The notes: a model not told the origin generated them from the letters alone. A stretch of DNA of 10,623 bases from Anaerolineales bacterium (GCA_012032575.1 JAAUSP010000231.1:1-10623), one strand, 5' to 3'. Counted from the first letter of the stretch, positions 1 to 6,252 are shown. Numbers and translations are program-made.

Positions 1-2
1 GG

Positions 3-194
3 CGCGACCACCTTCGGGCCTTGGCACAGCGCGTCGAGGTTGCCGACTGGGAAGTCCGGATCATGGGGTCGAAGAGCAATCTGTTGCGGGCGTTGACCAG
101 CGCCGGCGGCGTCGTGCTCCCGGCGGGACCGGTTCGCGGTTCAGCACCAAACTGGCGTCCCCGGCGGGATTCGAACCCACGACCCCAGGATTAG
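3..194 (+). CDS. C-terminal fragment of a recombinase-like protein (5' end off the window)
   Basis: An open frame enters from the left edge and gives 63 residues ending at TAG 192-194. The stretch RALAQRVEVADWEVRIMGSK resembles, from memory, the extreme C-terminus of site-specific (serine-type) recombinases of phage or genomic-island origin, common in Alphaproteobacteria; no catalytic domain is in the window to confirm this. The final residues, RRDSNPRP, are what results when a gene reads into the 3' half of a tRNA on the other strand, and that is what happens here: the last ~40 bases overlap the tRNA-Arg. An integrase gene beside a tRNA 3' end is the usual layout of an element integrated at that tRNA. 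Base composition is visibly richer in G+C than the genes to the right, so this piece may come from a mobile element or another genome. Confidence 0.45.
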   Translation, partial: RDHLRALAQRVEVADWEVRIMGSKSNLLRALTSAGGVVLPAGPVRGSAPNWRPRRDSNPRPQD

Positions 195-229
195 GAATCC
201 TGTGCTCTATCCGGCTGAGCTACGGGGAC
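153..229 (-). tRNA. tRNA-Arg (anticodon CCT)
   Basis: The minus strand folds into a complete cloverleaf. The acceptor stem GTCCCCG/CGGGGAC has 7 perfect pairs. The D arm has GCTC/GAGC stems. The anticodon stem CAGGA/TCCTG encloses the loop TTCCTAA, giving anticodon CCT, which reads AGG. The T stem GTGGG/CCCGC encloses TTCGAAT. The discriminator base is G and CCA is encoded (153-155). The charged tRNA inserts arginine at AGG codons. Its 3' end faces left, toward the recombinase fragment, so the 3' half (about 153-200) is the natural candidate for an attachment site. The second copy that would mark the other end of an element is not in the window. Confidence 0.95.
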
Positions 230-239
230 GCATTCGCTG

Positions 240-269
240 CCTATAGCGCATCTGGCCGCCGGCACCCAA
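240..269 (-). promoter_or_regulatory. possible tRNA-Arg promoter
   Basis: On the minus strand, a -10-like TATAGG (240-245) lies 10 bases upstream of the tRNA 5' end, with TTGGGT (264-269) 18 bases further up as a weak -35. The -10 placement is right for a tRNA gene, but the -35 is poor. If it is real, this stretch belongs with the tRNA and any sequence junction lies to its right. Confidence 0.25.
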
Positions 270-289
270 GAACACCCTGCCAACCACCC

Positions 290-634
290 TTGCCGTTACC
301 GTGGCACAGGCGACGTTACGGGCAAGGCGCGGAAGGTGATGGAACGCAAGGCGATGGTGATGGCGGCCGGGGCGGCCCTGGTGGTAAACGAGGTGGCTTT
401 TTTCCGGGCCGCCGGCGCGTCTGCCCGATCAAATACGAAGAAGTAGACTGGAAGAACATGGACAGCCTGCGCTATTTTGTGAGCGATGACGGTAGTATTC
501 GTCCCCGCCGCAAAACCGGGGCCAATGCCAAATTGCAGCGCAAGGTAGCGGTGATGGTAAAACGCGCCCGGCACATGGCCTTGCTGCCCTATACCGGCGA
601 GCATATTCGACTCTCCGGTACTGGCAGAAGGTAA
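290..634 (+). CDS. rpsR: 30S ribosomal protein bS18, 5' end apparently lost
   Basis: bS18 binds 16S rRNA on the platform of the small subunit next to bS6. The conserved core is clear: RRRVCP (residues 41-46 counted from TTG 290), the RPRRKTG signature (71-77) and KRARHMALLPY (91-101). Only the first zinc-ribbon cysteine (C45) is present; the usual second cysteine shortly after it is missing, as in C-minus forms of the protein. The Gly/Arg-rich segment before the core is plausible as a native tail. The start is not: the frame stays open back to base 2, contains no ATG or GTG before residue 57, and the only candidate, TTG 290, has no ribosome binding site. rpsR normally follows rpsF and ssb, but here a tRNA and a recombinase end lie upstream. 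The 5' part is therefore probably truncated or joined to foreign sequence. Family identity is very likely; the start coordinate is nominal. Confidence 0.85.
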   Translation: MPLPWHRRRYGQGAEGDGTQGDGDGGRGGPGGKRGGFFPGRRRVCPIKYEEVDWKNMDSLRYFVSDDGSIRPRRKTGANAKLQRKVAVMVKRARHMALLPYTGEHIRLSGTGRR

Positions 635-665
635 TCACCTTCCGAGCGATCTAATCGGCGCATGC

Positions 666-697
666 GGGCGACCCTCCGGGGTCGCCCCTTTGTTGTT
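666..697 (+). terminator. Rho-independent terminator after rpsR
   Basis: A perfect 9-bp G+C-rich stem, GGGCGACCC (666-674) with GGGTCGCCC (679-687), has a 4-base loop and is followed by a T-rich stretch (CTTTGTTGTT). It lies about 30 bases after the rpsR stop and separates rpsR from the isomerase gene. Confidence 0.85.
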
Positions 698-703
698 GAA
701 GCA

Positions 704-727
704 AACAGGGACGGTTTTGTCCCTGTT
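704..727. repeat. perfect 9-bp inverted repeat upstream of the isomerase gene
   Basis: AACAGGGAC (704-712) and GTCCCTGTT (719-727) pair perfectly around GGTTTT. It has no T-tract of its own and sits 30 bases before the next start codon. From memory, its core AGGGACGGTT resembles palindromic intergenic repeats linked to REP-associated transposases in other bacteria. It could equally be an operator or a leader hairpin. Confidence 0.6.
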
Positions 728-756
728 CGAAATCATCTTGTATTGTTGAGGATTTT

Positions 757-1143
757 ATGGCTAAACCGCAAACTCAGCCCGGTCGAACGCCAACGCGCAA
801 GCAAATTGCGCTTTCTCGCCGGGAAAAAGAGCAGCTTCGTCTAATTTATATCGGTTTGGGCGTGGTAACAGGACTGATTCTGATTGTGCTGGCCATTGGC
901 CTGTTCCAAACCTATGTACTTGAACCCAATTCTCCTGTAGCCAACCTGAACGGGAATGAAATTTCGACGCGGGAATACCAAAATCGGGTTCGTTACGAGC
1001 GTTTTCTGTTAGATAACCAGATCCAACAGCTTTTGCAGCAGCAGGTGGCCTTATCTCAACCGGGCAACGAGCAGTTGGCCCAAATGTTGGGGCCACAGTT
1101 TGAGCAAATGGCCCAACAGCTTCAGTTTCAGCGCTCGCGGTAG
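757..1143 (+). CDS. Membrane-anchored parvulin-type peptidyl-prolyl isomerase, N-terminal part up to an in-frame TAG
   Basis: This is the first 128 residues of what should be one protein of about 441 (757-2082). A basic cytoplasmic N-terminus (residues 1-28) is followed by one hydrophobic membrane segment (about 29-54) with no lipobox, so the rest is predicted to lie outside the membrane. Residues 61-85 (VANLNGNEIS and following) match the start of SurA-like chaperone domains that precede parvulin domains, and a Gln-rich helical stretch follows. ATG 757 has GAGG at 748-751 with 5-base spacing. Translation stops at TAG 1141-1143, yet the same frame carries on with matching coding sequence, so the stop looks like a single-base nonsense change (CAG to TAG fits the Gln-rich context) or a sequence error. 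Alone, this fragment lacks the catalytic domain. Confidence 0.75.
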   Translation: MAKPQTQPGRTPTRKQIALSRREKEQLRLIYIGLGVVTGLILIVLAIGLFQTYVLEPNSPVANLNGNEISTREYQNRVRYERFLLDNQIQQLLQQQVALSQPGNEQLAQMLGPQFEQMAQQLQFQRSR

Positions 1144-2082
1144 ACGCCAGGCCCTGGAAATATTATTGAGGATCGTCTGGTTGAAGCTGAAGCGCAAAAC
1201 AGAAGCCTCACCGCCTCGCCCGAAGAAGTAACCGAAGCCATCAATCGGATTTTAGCCCAGCAGGGTGGGGGCTATACCGCCCTCGAAGTGACTGAAACGG
1301 CTACGGCAGCGGCTCAGGCCTCGGCTACCGCGGCCCTGTGGACACCCACCCCTACCTTCACCCCTTCGCCCACCATCACCCCCACCGCAGTTTTGACCCC
1401 GACCGACTCGATTACGCCTACGGCAACGCCGGCCAATACCCCCACTCCTGCCCCCACCCCTACTCTGGTGGTGTTGGATGAAAATACGCTCAAGACCAGT
1501 TATACCAACTGGCTGACCACCCTGGCCAACGCGACCGGCCTCGATGAAACCCAATATCGCCAGATTATTGGGGTAACGGTGCTAAAGGATAAACTCCAAA
1601 AAGCGATTGGGGATGAGACGCCCAAAATGGCCGAACAAGCCCGTGCCCGGCATATTCTGGTCGAAACGGAAGAAGAAGCCAAAGCGGTAATTGAACGCCT
1701 CGATAAAGGTGATGATTTTGCCGTCCTGGCTGAAGAGCTGTCAACCGATACCGGCAGCGGCGCTCAGGGCGGTGATTTAGGCTTTGTCCCGCGCGGCCGT
1801 TTTGTCGAGGTTGTGGATGAAGCTGTTTTTACCTTGCCCATCGGTGAGATCAGTGAGCCAATTCAGTCTGATTTTGGCTGGCACGTTATTGAAGTTCTGG
1901 AACGCGAGGAGCGCGAACTATCGCCAACCGATTACCGGACGGCGCAGCGCCAGGCTTACAACGATTGGTTAACCGAAGCGCGGGCAGGGGCTAATGTGCA
2001 GGATTTTTGGACGGCCCAGAAAGTTCCACGCGACAATGGTCCTACTATCCCTACAGTACCAGCTCAACCGGCGCAACAATAA
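1144..2082 (+). CDS. Parvulin-type peptidyl-prolyl isomerase, C-terminal part (PpiC domain) after the in-frame TAG
   Basis: This is the continuation of the same frame after TAG 1141-1143. It begins with helical chaperone-type sequence (IIEDRLVEAEAQ; SPEEVTEAIN), then a Thr/Pro-rich linker (nucleotides about 1336-1467), then a parvulin PpiC domain at about residues 296-384 of the restored protein. Conserved elements are ARHILV, GGDLGFVPRGRFV and FGWHVIEVL, including the histidine pair H299 and H376 of the parvulin active site. The family catalyses cis-trans isomerisation of prolyl bonds and helps exported proteins fold; the membrane segment upstream would place it on the outer face. The first possible start after the stop is GTG 1288, which has no ribosome binding site and lies just before the linker, so efficient independent translation is doubtful. 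Stop TAA 2080-2082. The family call is firm; whether it is functional depends on the TAG. Confidence 0.75.
   Translation, partial: TPGPGNIIEDRLVEAEAQNRSLTASPEEVTEAINRILAQQGGGYTALEVTETATAAAQASATAALWTPTPTFTPSPTITPTAVLTPTDSITPTATPANTPTPAPTPTLVVLDENTLKTSYTNWLTTLANATGLDETQYRQIIGVTVLKDKLQKAIGDETPKMAEQARARHILVETEEEAKAVIERLDKGDDFAVLAEELSTDTGSGAQGGDLGFVPRGRFVEVVDEAVFTLPIGEISEPIQSDFGWHVIEVLEREERELSPTDYRTAQRQAYNDWLTEARAGANVQDFWTAQKVPRDNGPTIPTVPAQPAQQ
1336..1467 (+). repeat. Thr/Pro-rich low-complexity coding repeat
   Basis: The sequence is dominated by ACC, CCC and ACG codons giving TPTP-type repeats (about 44 residues). It acts as a flexible spacer between the N-terminal chaperone region and the parvulin domain. 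Such tracts are frequent in exported proteins of Chloroflexota. Confidence 0.7.
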
Positions 2083-2113
2083 GGCAAAAATGGACCCGAC
2101 TGCAAAATTCTAC

Positions 2114-2142
2114 TTTTGCGTTGAAAGAATTTATGGTATAAT
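2114..2142 (+). promoter_or_regulatory. Extended -10 promoter for the RsbW/STAS pair
   Basis: TATAAT at 2137-2142 is a perfect -10 and is preceded by TG at 2134-2135 (extended -10). The -35 is weak: TTTTGC (2114-2119) at 17-base spacing or TTGCGT (2116-2121) at 15. Transcription would start near 2149, leaving a leader of about 34 bases that carries the AAGGAGG ribosome binding site (2165-2171). A small inverted repeat, GCAAAA/TTTTGC (2102-2107, 2114-2119), overlaps the -35. Confidence 0.7.
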
Positions 2143-2182
2143 TGGCTAACAATGTCTGCTGTTCAAGGAGGCCACAGAGCGG

Positions 2183-2686
2183 ATGCACCCGCAAGGTAAT
2201 AGAGTTGTCGAACTCAGAATTCCGAGCGAGTTGGGTTACGAAAAGATTGCCAGGGAGGCTGTGGCTACTGTTGCGCGTCGCCTCAATTTTGGTGAAGAAA
2301 AAATTGAGGATATAAAAACCGCTATTAGTGAGGCTTGCACCAATGCCATCCGTTATGGCAGTGGCTCTGATGCACGCATGAAAGTAGTGGTGGTCCTCAC
2401 AGCCGATGAAGATAAACTCGATATTTTGATCAAGGACCCTGGCGCCGGCGGCGCACCCCCACTCGATGTGACGATTCCGGACATCAATGGTATGATCGAA
2501 GGTAAAGCCCGGTTTGGGGGAATGGGTTTGTATATTATCCGGGAACTTGTAGACGAAGCAGGGTTTGTTGAGGCAGATGACGAAGATGAAGGAAATCAAT
2601 TCCGCATGGTCATCTACCGGGTTGACGATGAAGAAAATAAATCCGAAAAATCAGGTTCGGATAAAACGGGAGGCACGACCCCATGA
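2183..2686 (+). CDS. RsbW/SpoIIAB-like serine kinase, anti-sigma-type ATPase
   Basis: The 167-residue protein has a GHKL-type ATPase fold. The N box EACTNAIRYG (residues 50-59, with E50 and N54), the G1 box DPGAGG (85-90) and the G2 box FGGMGLYII (111-119) are all present. Proteins of this family bind and inhibit a sigma factor or another partner, and phosphorylate a serine on a cognate STAS-domain antagonist. The last ~20 residues form a charged, probably disordered tail. ATG 2183 is supported by AAGGAGG 11 bases upstream. Its stop overlaps the ATG of the STAS gene (ATGA), implying translational coupling and a kinase/antagonist pair. No sigma factor or PP2C phosphatase (RsbU/SpoIIE type) lies in the window, so the regulated target is unknown and could be non-sigma. 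It acts in the cytoplasm. Confidence 0.85.
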   Translation: MHPQGNRVVELRIPSELGYEKIAREAVATVARRLNFGEEKIEDIKTAISEACTNAIRYGSGSDARMKVVVVLTADEDKLDILIKDPGAGGAPPLDVTIPDINGMIEGKARFGGMGLYIIRELVDEAGFVEADDEDEGNQFRMVIYRVDDEENKSEKSGSDKTGGTTP

Positions 2687-3048
2687 GTGACGAGATCCAG
2701 GTCTCGGTTCGTACGGAGAACAGCGCTACAGTTATAGACCTGGTTGGCGATGTGACGACTTTTGCTGAAGAAGCAATCAATCAGGCCTATCAAAGCGCGT
2801 CGTCCGATGGAGCAACCAACATTATTTTTAACTTTCGCGAGAATGATTACATCAACAGCGCCGGCATCGCTATACTTATTGGCGTTGTTACCGAAGCCCG
2901 CAAACGCGACCAGAAATTATTGATGACGGGCCTAAGCGCCCACTTTCAAAAGATTTTCAGGATGGTGGGGCTGACCCAATATGCCGATCTTTACCCCTCC
3001 GTCGAGGAGGCACTCGCCACGCTCAATGGCGATGGCGCTGGGTCCTGA
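2683..3048 (+). CDS. STAS-domain anti-sigma factor antagonist (RsbV/SpoIIAA-like)
   Basis: The 121-residue protein is a single STAS domain, the usual length for the family. The beta strand TVIDLVGDV and the phosphoacceptor loop DYINSAGIAILIG are diagnostic. The serine equivalent to the phosphorylated residue of SpoIIAA and RsbV is S59, in N-S-A-G rather than the classic D-S-S/T-G. The C-terminal helix region HFQKIFRMVGLTQYADLYPS is also typical. When unphosphorylated, such proteins sequester the partner kinase and free its target; phosphorylation by the upstream RsbW-like enzyme would switch this off. The start codon lies inside the stop of the kinase gene. The order, kinase then antagonist, is the reverse of rsbV-rsbW in Bacillus. 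A terminator follows directly. Confidence 0.85.
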   Translation: MSDEIQVSVRTENSATVIDLVGDVTTFAEEAINQAYQSASSDGATNIIFNFRENDYINSAGIAILIGVVTEARKRDQKLLMTGLSAHFQKIFRMVGLTQYADLYPSVEEALATLNGDGAGS

Positions 3049-3067
3049 CTGTTTTTTAGCCGATATT

Positions 3068-3098
3068 AAAAAGCCACACCCGGGTGTGGCTTTTTTTT
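3068..3098. terminator. Bidirectional Rho-independent terminator
   Basis: AAAAAGCCACACCC and GGGTGTGGCTTTTT (3068-3095) form an almost fully self-complementary hairpin, with A5 on one side and T8 on the other. It ends the plus-strand RsbW/STAS transcript and, read from the other strand, lies just beyond the stop of the convergent dipeptidase gene, so it can serve both. Confidence 0.92.
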
Positions 3099-3099
3099 A

Positions 3100-4104
3100 T
3101 TAATCCGGTAATGCCTGGGCCAGAAAGCGCAAGGCGTTGCCTCCCATCACCAGGGCGGCGTCATCGGCTGAAAATCCATGCGTCTGTAGGGCTTGGTAAA
3201 AATCGGGCAGAATGGTTACATCGGGCAGCGCCGGGGTTGTGCCGGGGCTGATATTCAAGGTGGCTAATTCCTGGGCGCTTAATTCCATAGTCGGCAGATA
3301 GTTGGTAAAGTCCGGTCCCAGTGCCAGGTGTTCCACCCCCACCAAACCGGCGATGTACTCCGCCTGCTTCAGTAAACCCGGCAGCAAATCGCCCCCTCCA
3401 GGAATGACAAATTCAGGATAGAAGTTCAGGCCGATCAGTCCGCCTCGCTCGGCCAGAGCCTTGATTTGGGCATCGGTGAGGTTGCGGTGATGGGGACAAA
3501 CAGCCGCGCTGTTGGAATGGCTGGCCAGCACCGGTCCCTGGCTGTGCTCTAAGGCCGACCAAAAGCCGGCTTCATTCAGGTGGGAAACATCCAGGATGAT
3601 GGGATAATCGGCCAGCCGGGCGACCAATTGCCGTCCCAAATAGGTCAACCCTGCGCCGGTATCTTCGCCGCTGCCTTCGGCCAGGGCATTGGCCCGATTC
3701 CAGGTGAGGCCAATCATGCGTAGACCCAATTCAAAAAAGAGCCGGGTCAGGTTGATGTCGCGCCCTAATCCCTCAGCCCCTTCCATTGCTAATAAGACGC
3801 CAATTTTGTCACTCTCCAGTACCCGAACCAAATCCGCTTTGGTTTTGATGACCGCAAAATGATCGCTGGCTTCGTCCAACTCCTGTAAAAAAGCATTGAC
3901 AATCAACAGGGTTTGACGCAGAGCCGCTTCGGGCAAGTTGATCGTGTCAAAGTAAATCGGCAGGACCTGTATTTTGATCCCGCCTTGCCGGAGCGGTTCC
4001 AGGTGGTAGGTCTCCAGGGTGCCGCGCTCGCCCTTAAACTCGCGGCGATGGGTCACATCGTACAGAATGTCGCCGTGCAAATCAACAAAAGGGGGCATGG
4101 TCAT
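3100..4104 (-). CDS. Peptidase M19 (membrane/renal-type dipeptidase family)
   Basis: This 334-residue zinc metallopeptidase of family M19 hydrolyses dipeptides, sometimes including D-amino-acid-containing ones; the substrate here is unknown. Metal-site motifs are in order: DLHGD (H10, D12), the bridging glutamate in AMEGAEG (E108), DVSHL (H175), SHSNSAAVCPHHRNLTD (H196 and the conserved loop) and LGPDFTNYLP (D265). There is no signal peptide, so a cytoplasmic location is expected. Its ATG at 4102-4104 overlaps the truD stop (ATGA), so it is probably translated by coupling and co-transcribed with truD. A second ATG two codons on (4096-4098) is possible. Stop TAA is at 3100-3102, next to the shared terminator. 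No functional link to tRNA modification is evident. Confidence 0.9.
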   Translation of the reverse strand: MTMPPFVDLHGDILYDVTHRREFKGERGTLETYHLEPLRQGGIKIQVLPIYFDTINLPEAALRQTLLIVNAFLQELDEASDHFAVIKTKADLVRVLESDKIGVLLAMEGAEGLGRDINLTRLFFELGLRMIGLTWNRANALAEGSGEDTGAGLTYLGRQLVARLADYPIILDVSHLNEAGFWSALEHSQGPVLASHSNSAAVCPHHRNLTDAQIKALAERGGLIGLNFYPEFVIPGGGDLLPGLLKQAEYIAGLVGVEHLALGPDFTNYLPTMELSAQELATLNISPGTTPALPDVTILPDFYQALQTHGFSADDAALVMGGNALRFLAQALPD

Positions 4105-5303
4105 ATCCTTGCCTGGTTTTTCATAATCTCAGCCATAACCGTGGTAGCATACGAGCCTGGCTGAAGCTCAAAGGAGACCCACAGGTCTTCATCCCACCAG
4201 GCTTTGGCCTGCTTTAGATTGATGCGGTAGGGCCGGCGCGCCCCCTCGATTTTGAGGCCGGGGAGTTTAAAGTCATCAGGAGTTAACCCTTTAGCTGCCA
4301 GGGTAGCTTGCTCTCGCTGGCCTGGCTCGCCTTCGGCCATAAGGGTTTTGGGGCCAAAAAGCGGCCCGGATGGACTGATTTCAAACCGGTCAGCGCGAGG
4401 CTGTTCCACCGCTGCATCGCGCACTACAAATGCCGCCCCTTTACCGTGAATATAGGCCACATCGCCATTTTCCAGGCAGTCCAGGCGGTCAAGCCGGTTG
4501 ACCAACAGCTCGTTGAATAGTTGCGATTGAAATGCCGAGACGAAGAAACTTTTTAACTTGCCATCCAGGGCGGTAAAGGCCGCTTCAAGCTGGCCGCCTG
4601 TTTTGACAATGGCTGCCAAAACACGTCGCTCGTCAGGCAAGTTGTTGGGCCATTGGGTCAGGGCGTCACTCCAACGAGCCTCATCTATAAGCTGCCGGGC
4701 AGCCTGGATATGGGGCGCTTCGTGGGGCTGCGGCCGGCCCAGGTAGTGCGCCACAAATTCGGCGGCATTTCGCCGCACCAGCATTTCGCCGAGAACGTGG
4801 GTGTTCTCGCGATGACCGAAACGCTGCTCGCCAAAAAAGTTGGGCACGCCTTTTTGCAGCAAGACAGCCATCACCGTTTGAGCCTGAAGCAGGGCATCGG
4901 GTGTAACCTGGCGCACCCGGATGATAAACCGATTGCCGGCTAAATGACCGATTTTTAATTTGTTATGGTGGCGGTTCACCCGCAGAACTTTTATATTGGG
5001 GATATTGAGGGCGGCCACGGCTTCGGGTGTGACCCGATCAATGGATAGTGTCTGGCGGGTTACAGCCTGAGCATCTTTCAACCCGGCGTGTCCAATATCA
5101 CCGGGCGAAATACTCAGGGCGCGGGCCATCATTTTGATCGCCACATAGGTAGACAGTCCCCGCTTTTCTATCTCCACATAAATGTGCTGACCCTGACCGG
5201 CAGGGGCATACAGTGGAATTTCTTCAACAAAAAAATCTTCCGGTTCAGCTTTGAGTTGACCCCCAATACCTGGCAGGTCGGCGGTGAGATAGGGTAAAAT
5301 CAT
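4101..5303 (-). CDS. truD: tRNA pseudouridine(13) synthase
   Basis: TruD converts uridine 13 in the D arm of certain tRNAs, notably tRNA-Glu, to pseudouridine. The 400-residue protein carries the family motif GHAGLKDAQAVTRQ (residues 71-84) with catalytic aspartate D77, the conserved N-K-L-K-I-G-H-x-x-G-N-R-F block and the NFFGEQRFGHRE block. The TRUD insertion domain accounts for the length, which is somewhat above the E. coli enzyme. ATG 5301-5303 is taken as the start because the conserved N-terminal strand begins at once (KAEPEDFFVEEIP at 18-30); no strong ribosome binding site is visible upstream. It lies about 20 bases after the corrected end of the pentapeptide gene (TAA 5324-5326), so all three minus-strand genes probably form one operon. 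The enzyme family is certain. Confidence 0.95.
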   Translation of the reverse strand: MILPYLTADLPGIGGQLKAEPEDFFVEEIPLYAPAGQGQHIYVEIEKRGLSTYVAIKMMARALSISPGDIGHAGLKDAQAVTRQTLSIDRVTPEAVAALNIPNIKVLRVNRHHNKLKIGHLAGNRFIIRVRQVTPDALLQAQTVMAVLLQKGVPNFFGEQRFGHRENTHVLGEMLVRRNAAEFVAHYLGRPQPHEAPHIQAARQLIDEARWSDALTQWPNNLPDERRVLAAIVKTGGQLEAAFTALDGKLKSFFVSAFQSQLFNELLVNRLDRLDCLENGDVAYIHGKGAAFVVRDAAVEQPRADRFEISPSGPLFGPKTLMAEGEPGQREQATLAAKGLTPDDFKLPGLKIEGARRPYRINLKQAKAWWDEDLWVSFELQPGSYATTVMAEIMKNQARI

Positions 5304-5323
5304 AAAGGTTATCAGCCAAATTT

Positions 5324-5448
5324 TTACTTGGGCGTCTGGACTTTTATATCAGCCATAAGATTAGCGACCTGTTTCTCGCAATCGGCAAAGCGAGGCCAGT
5401 TGGCATCGCTCACTGCCATGGCCTCGGTAAATTTTTGGATGCTTTTTT
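5324..5448 (-). pseudogene. Displaced C-terminal tail of the pentapeptide-repeat gene after a frameshift
   Basis: At a run of six A (minus strand; T6 at 5443-5448), shifting by -1 or adding one A continues the protein as SIQKFTEAMAVSDANWPRFA and onward for 39 codons to TAA 5324-5326. This tail has a normal amphipathic, protein-like composition. Its stop lies only 20 bases before truD, which suits an operon better than the 0-frame stop at 5410. The restored protein would have about 267 residues. The cause may be a sequencing or assembly indel in the homopolymer, a real mutation, or slippage during expression. Confidence 0.6.
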
Positions 5449-6126
5449 GATTAAATCTTGCACCTTGGGGTGGGTCAGCGGGATGCCCGATTGAATTTGC
5501 GCCTGAATACCGGCTATATCGCCCAGACCCTCATAATAGAGGCGGTCGGCTTTTTTGTAGTCAGGGCCAGCCGGTTCATCCGGCTCCGCCACTTCAACTG
5601 AGTCGCGAATAAATTCATCGCCTCCTTCAAGGAAGGGTTGGCTAAAGACAGTTCCATCGGGCAAAATAGTACCATCCATTTTGGCGTCGGCCAGCTTGGC
5701 TTTCCACCACCATTTGCCCGGATCGGCATTTTTGAGACAGGTATTTTTTAAGTTCGCGCCCTCAAAATTAGCCGAAGCGATAATCGAGCCGGTTAAATCA
5801 ACCCCTTCCAGGTTGGCCCAACGCAGATCAGCGCCATTCAAATCCACGCCGCGCATGATCGCTCCTCTAAAATCGGCACCCTTGAGATTGGCTTTGGCCA
5901 GGTTAGCCCCTTTAAAGTTAGCCCCGCGCAGGTTGGCGGCGCTAAAACTGGCCCGCTCCAATATAGCTCGCTCAAAACTGGCGCCCATGAGATTAGTGCC
6001 CTCAAAAATGATGCCGGTCAACCTGTTTTTGGCAAAATTACCGGGAGGGTCCACTGTAAAGCCTTTAAATTCGCGATAGCCACTCTTATACTGTCTGATA
6101 ATATCTTCAGCGGTCTTCTTTTTCAT
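5410..6126 (-). CDS. Pentapeptide-repeat protein (frame broken near the C-terminus)
   Basis: The reading frame as written gives 238 residues. About 20 tandem pentapeptides of the A(N/D)LxG or A(N/D)FxG type occupy residues 36-135 (ANLRG, ANFKG, ADFRG, ANLEG and others) and should form a right-handed quadrilateral beta helix. Function within this family cannot be predicted; some members bind DNA gyrase or act as scaffolds. The N-terminal 30 residues and the acidic C-terminal region (180-225) are not repeats. There is no signal peptide or membrane segment. ATG 6124-6126 is chosen; TTG 6127-6129 directly before it is also possible, and has the better spacing (8 rather than 11 bases) from GGAG at 6138-6141. 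After K228 the frame runs into an unconvincing tail ending at TGA 5410-5412, while the -1 frame stays open for 39 codons (see the separate entry). A TTGCAC/TATAAT promoter lies upstream. Confidence 0.85.
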   Translation of the reverse strand: MKKKTAEDIIRQYKSGYREFKGFTVDPPGNFAKNRLTGIIFEGTNLMGASFERAILERASFSAANLRGANFKGANLAKANLKGADFRGAIMRGVDLNGADLRWANLEGVDLTGSIIASANFEGANLKNTCLKNADPGKWWWKAKLADAKMDGTILPDGTVFSQPFLEGGDEFIRDSVEVAEPDEPAGPDYKKADRLYYEGLGDIAGIQAQIQSGIPLTHPKVQDLIKKASKNLPRPWQ

Positions 6127-6179
6127 CAAAAATGCTTCTCCGTCAGGGGGTGGTTCTTTAGCAAAAAGAGTCTATTTCG

Positions 6180-6207
6180 ATTATAACATTCCTGCATCGA
6201 AGTGCAA
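6180..6207 (-). promoter_or_regulatory. Promoter of the pentapeptide-truD-dipeptidase operon
   Basis: Read on the minus strand, TTGCAC (6202-6207) and a perfect TATAAT (6180-6185) are separated by 16 bases. Transcription would start near 6173, giving a leader of about 47 bases with GGAG at 6138-6141. No other good promoter was seen between the three genes. Confidence 0.75.
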
Positions 6208-6252
6208 GTCATTCCTGACCAAAAGCCTAATATTTTCCCGGAGATTAATAGT

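Noticed and set aside
662..844. Small plus-strand ORF over the terminator and isomerase start
   Set aside because: It spans a terminator hairpin and overlaps the better-supported isomerase frame, with no protein features.
1288..1290. GTG 1288 as a genuine restart for the parvulin half
   Set aside because: There is no ribosome binding site, and it leaves about 48 coding-like codons between the TAG and this start unexplained.
2102..2119. GCAAAA/TTTTGC hairpin as a terminator for the isomerase gene
   Set aside because: The stem is only 6 A/T-rich pairs without a T-tract, and it overlaps the next promoter's -35.
5681..6079. Plus-strand frame opposite the pentapeptide repeats
   Set aside because: Its repetitive product is the antisense reading of the tandem pentapeptides, not an independent gene.
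6202..6252. Upstream GTG start for the VOC protein
   Set aside because: It lies within the -35 of the divergent promoter and lacks a ribosome binding site, while TTG 6253 has GGAG at 9 bases.
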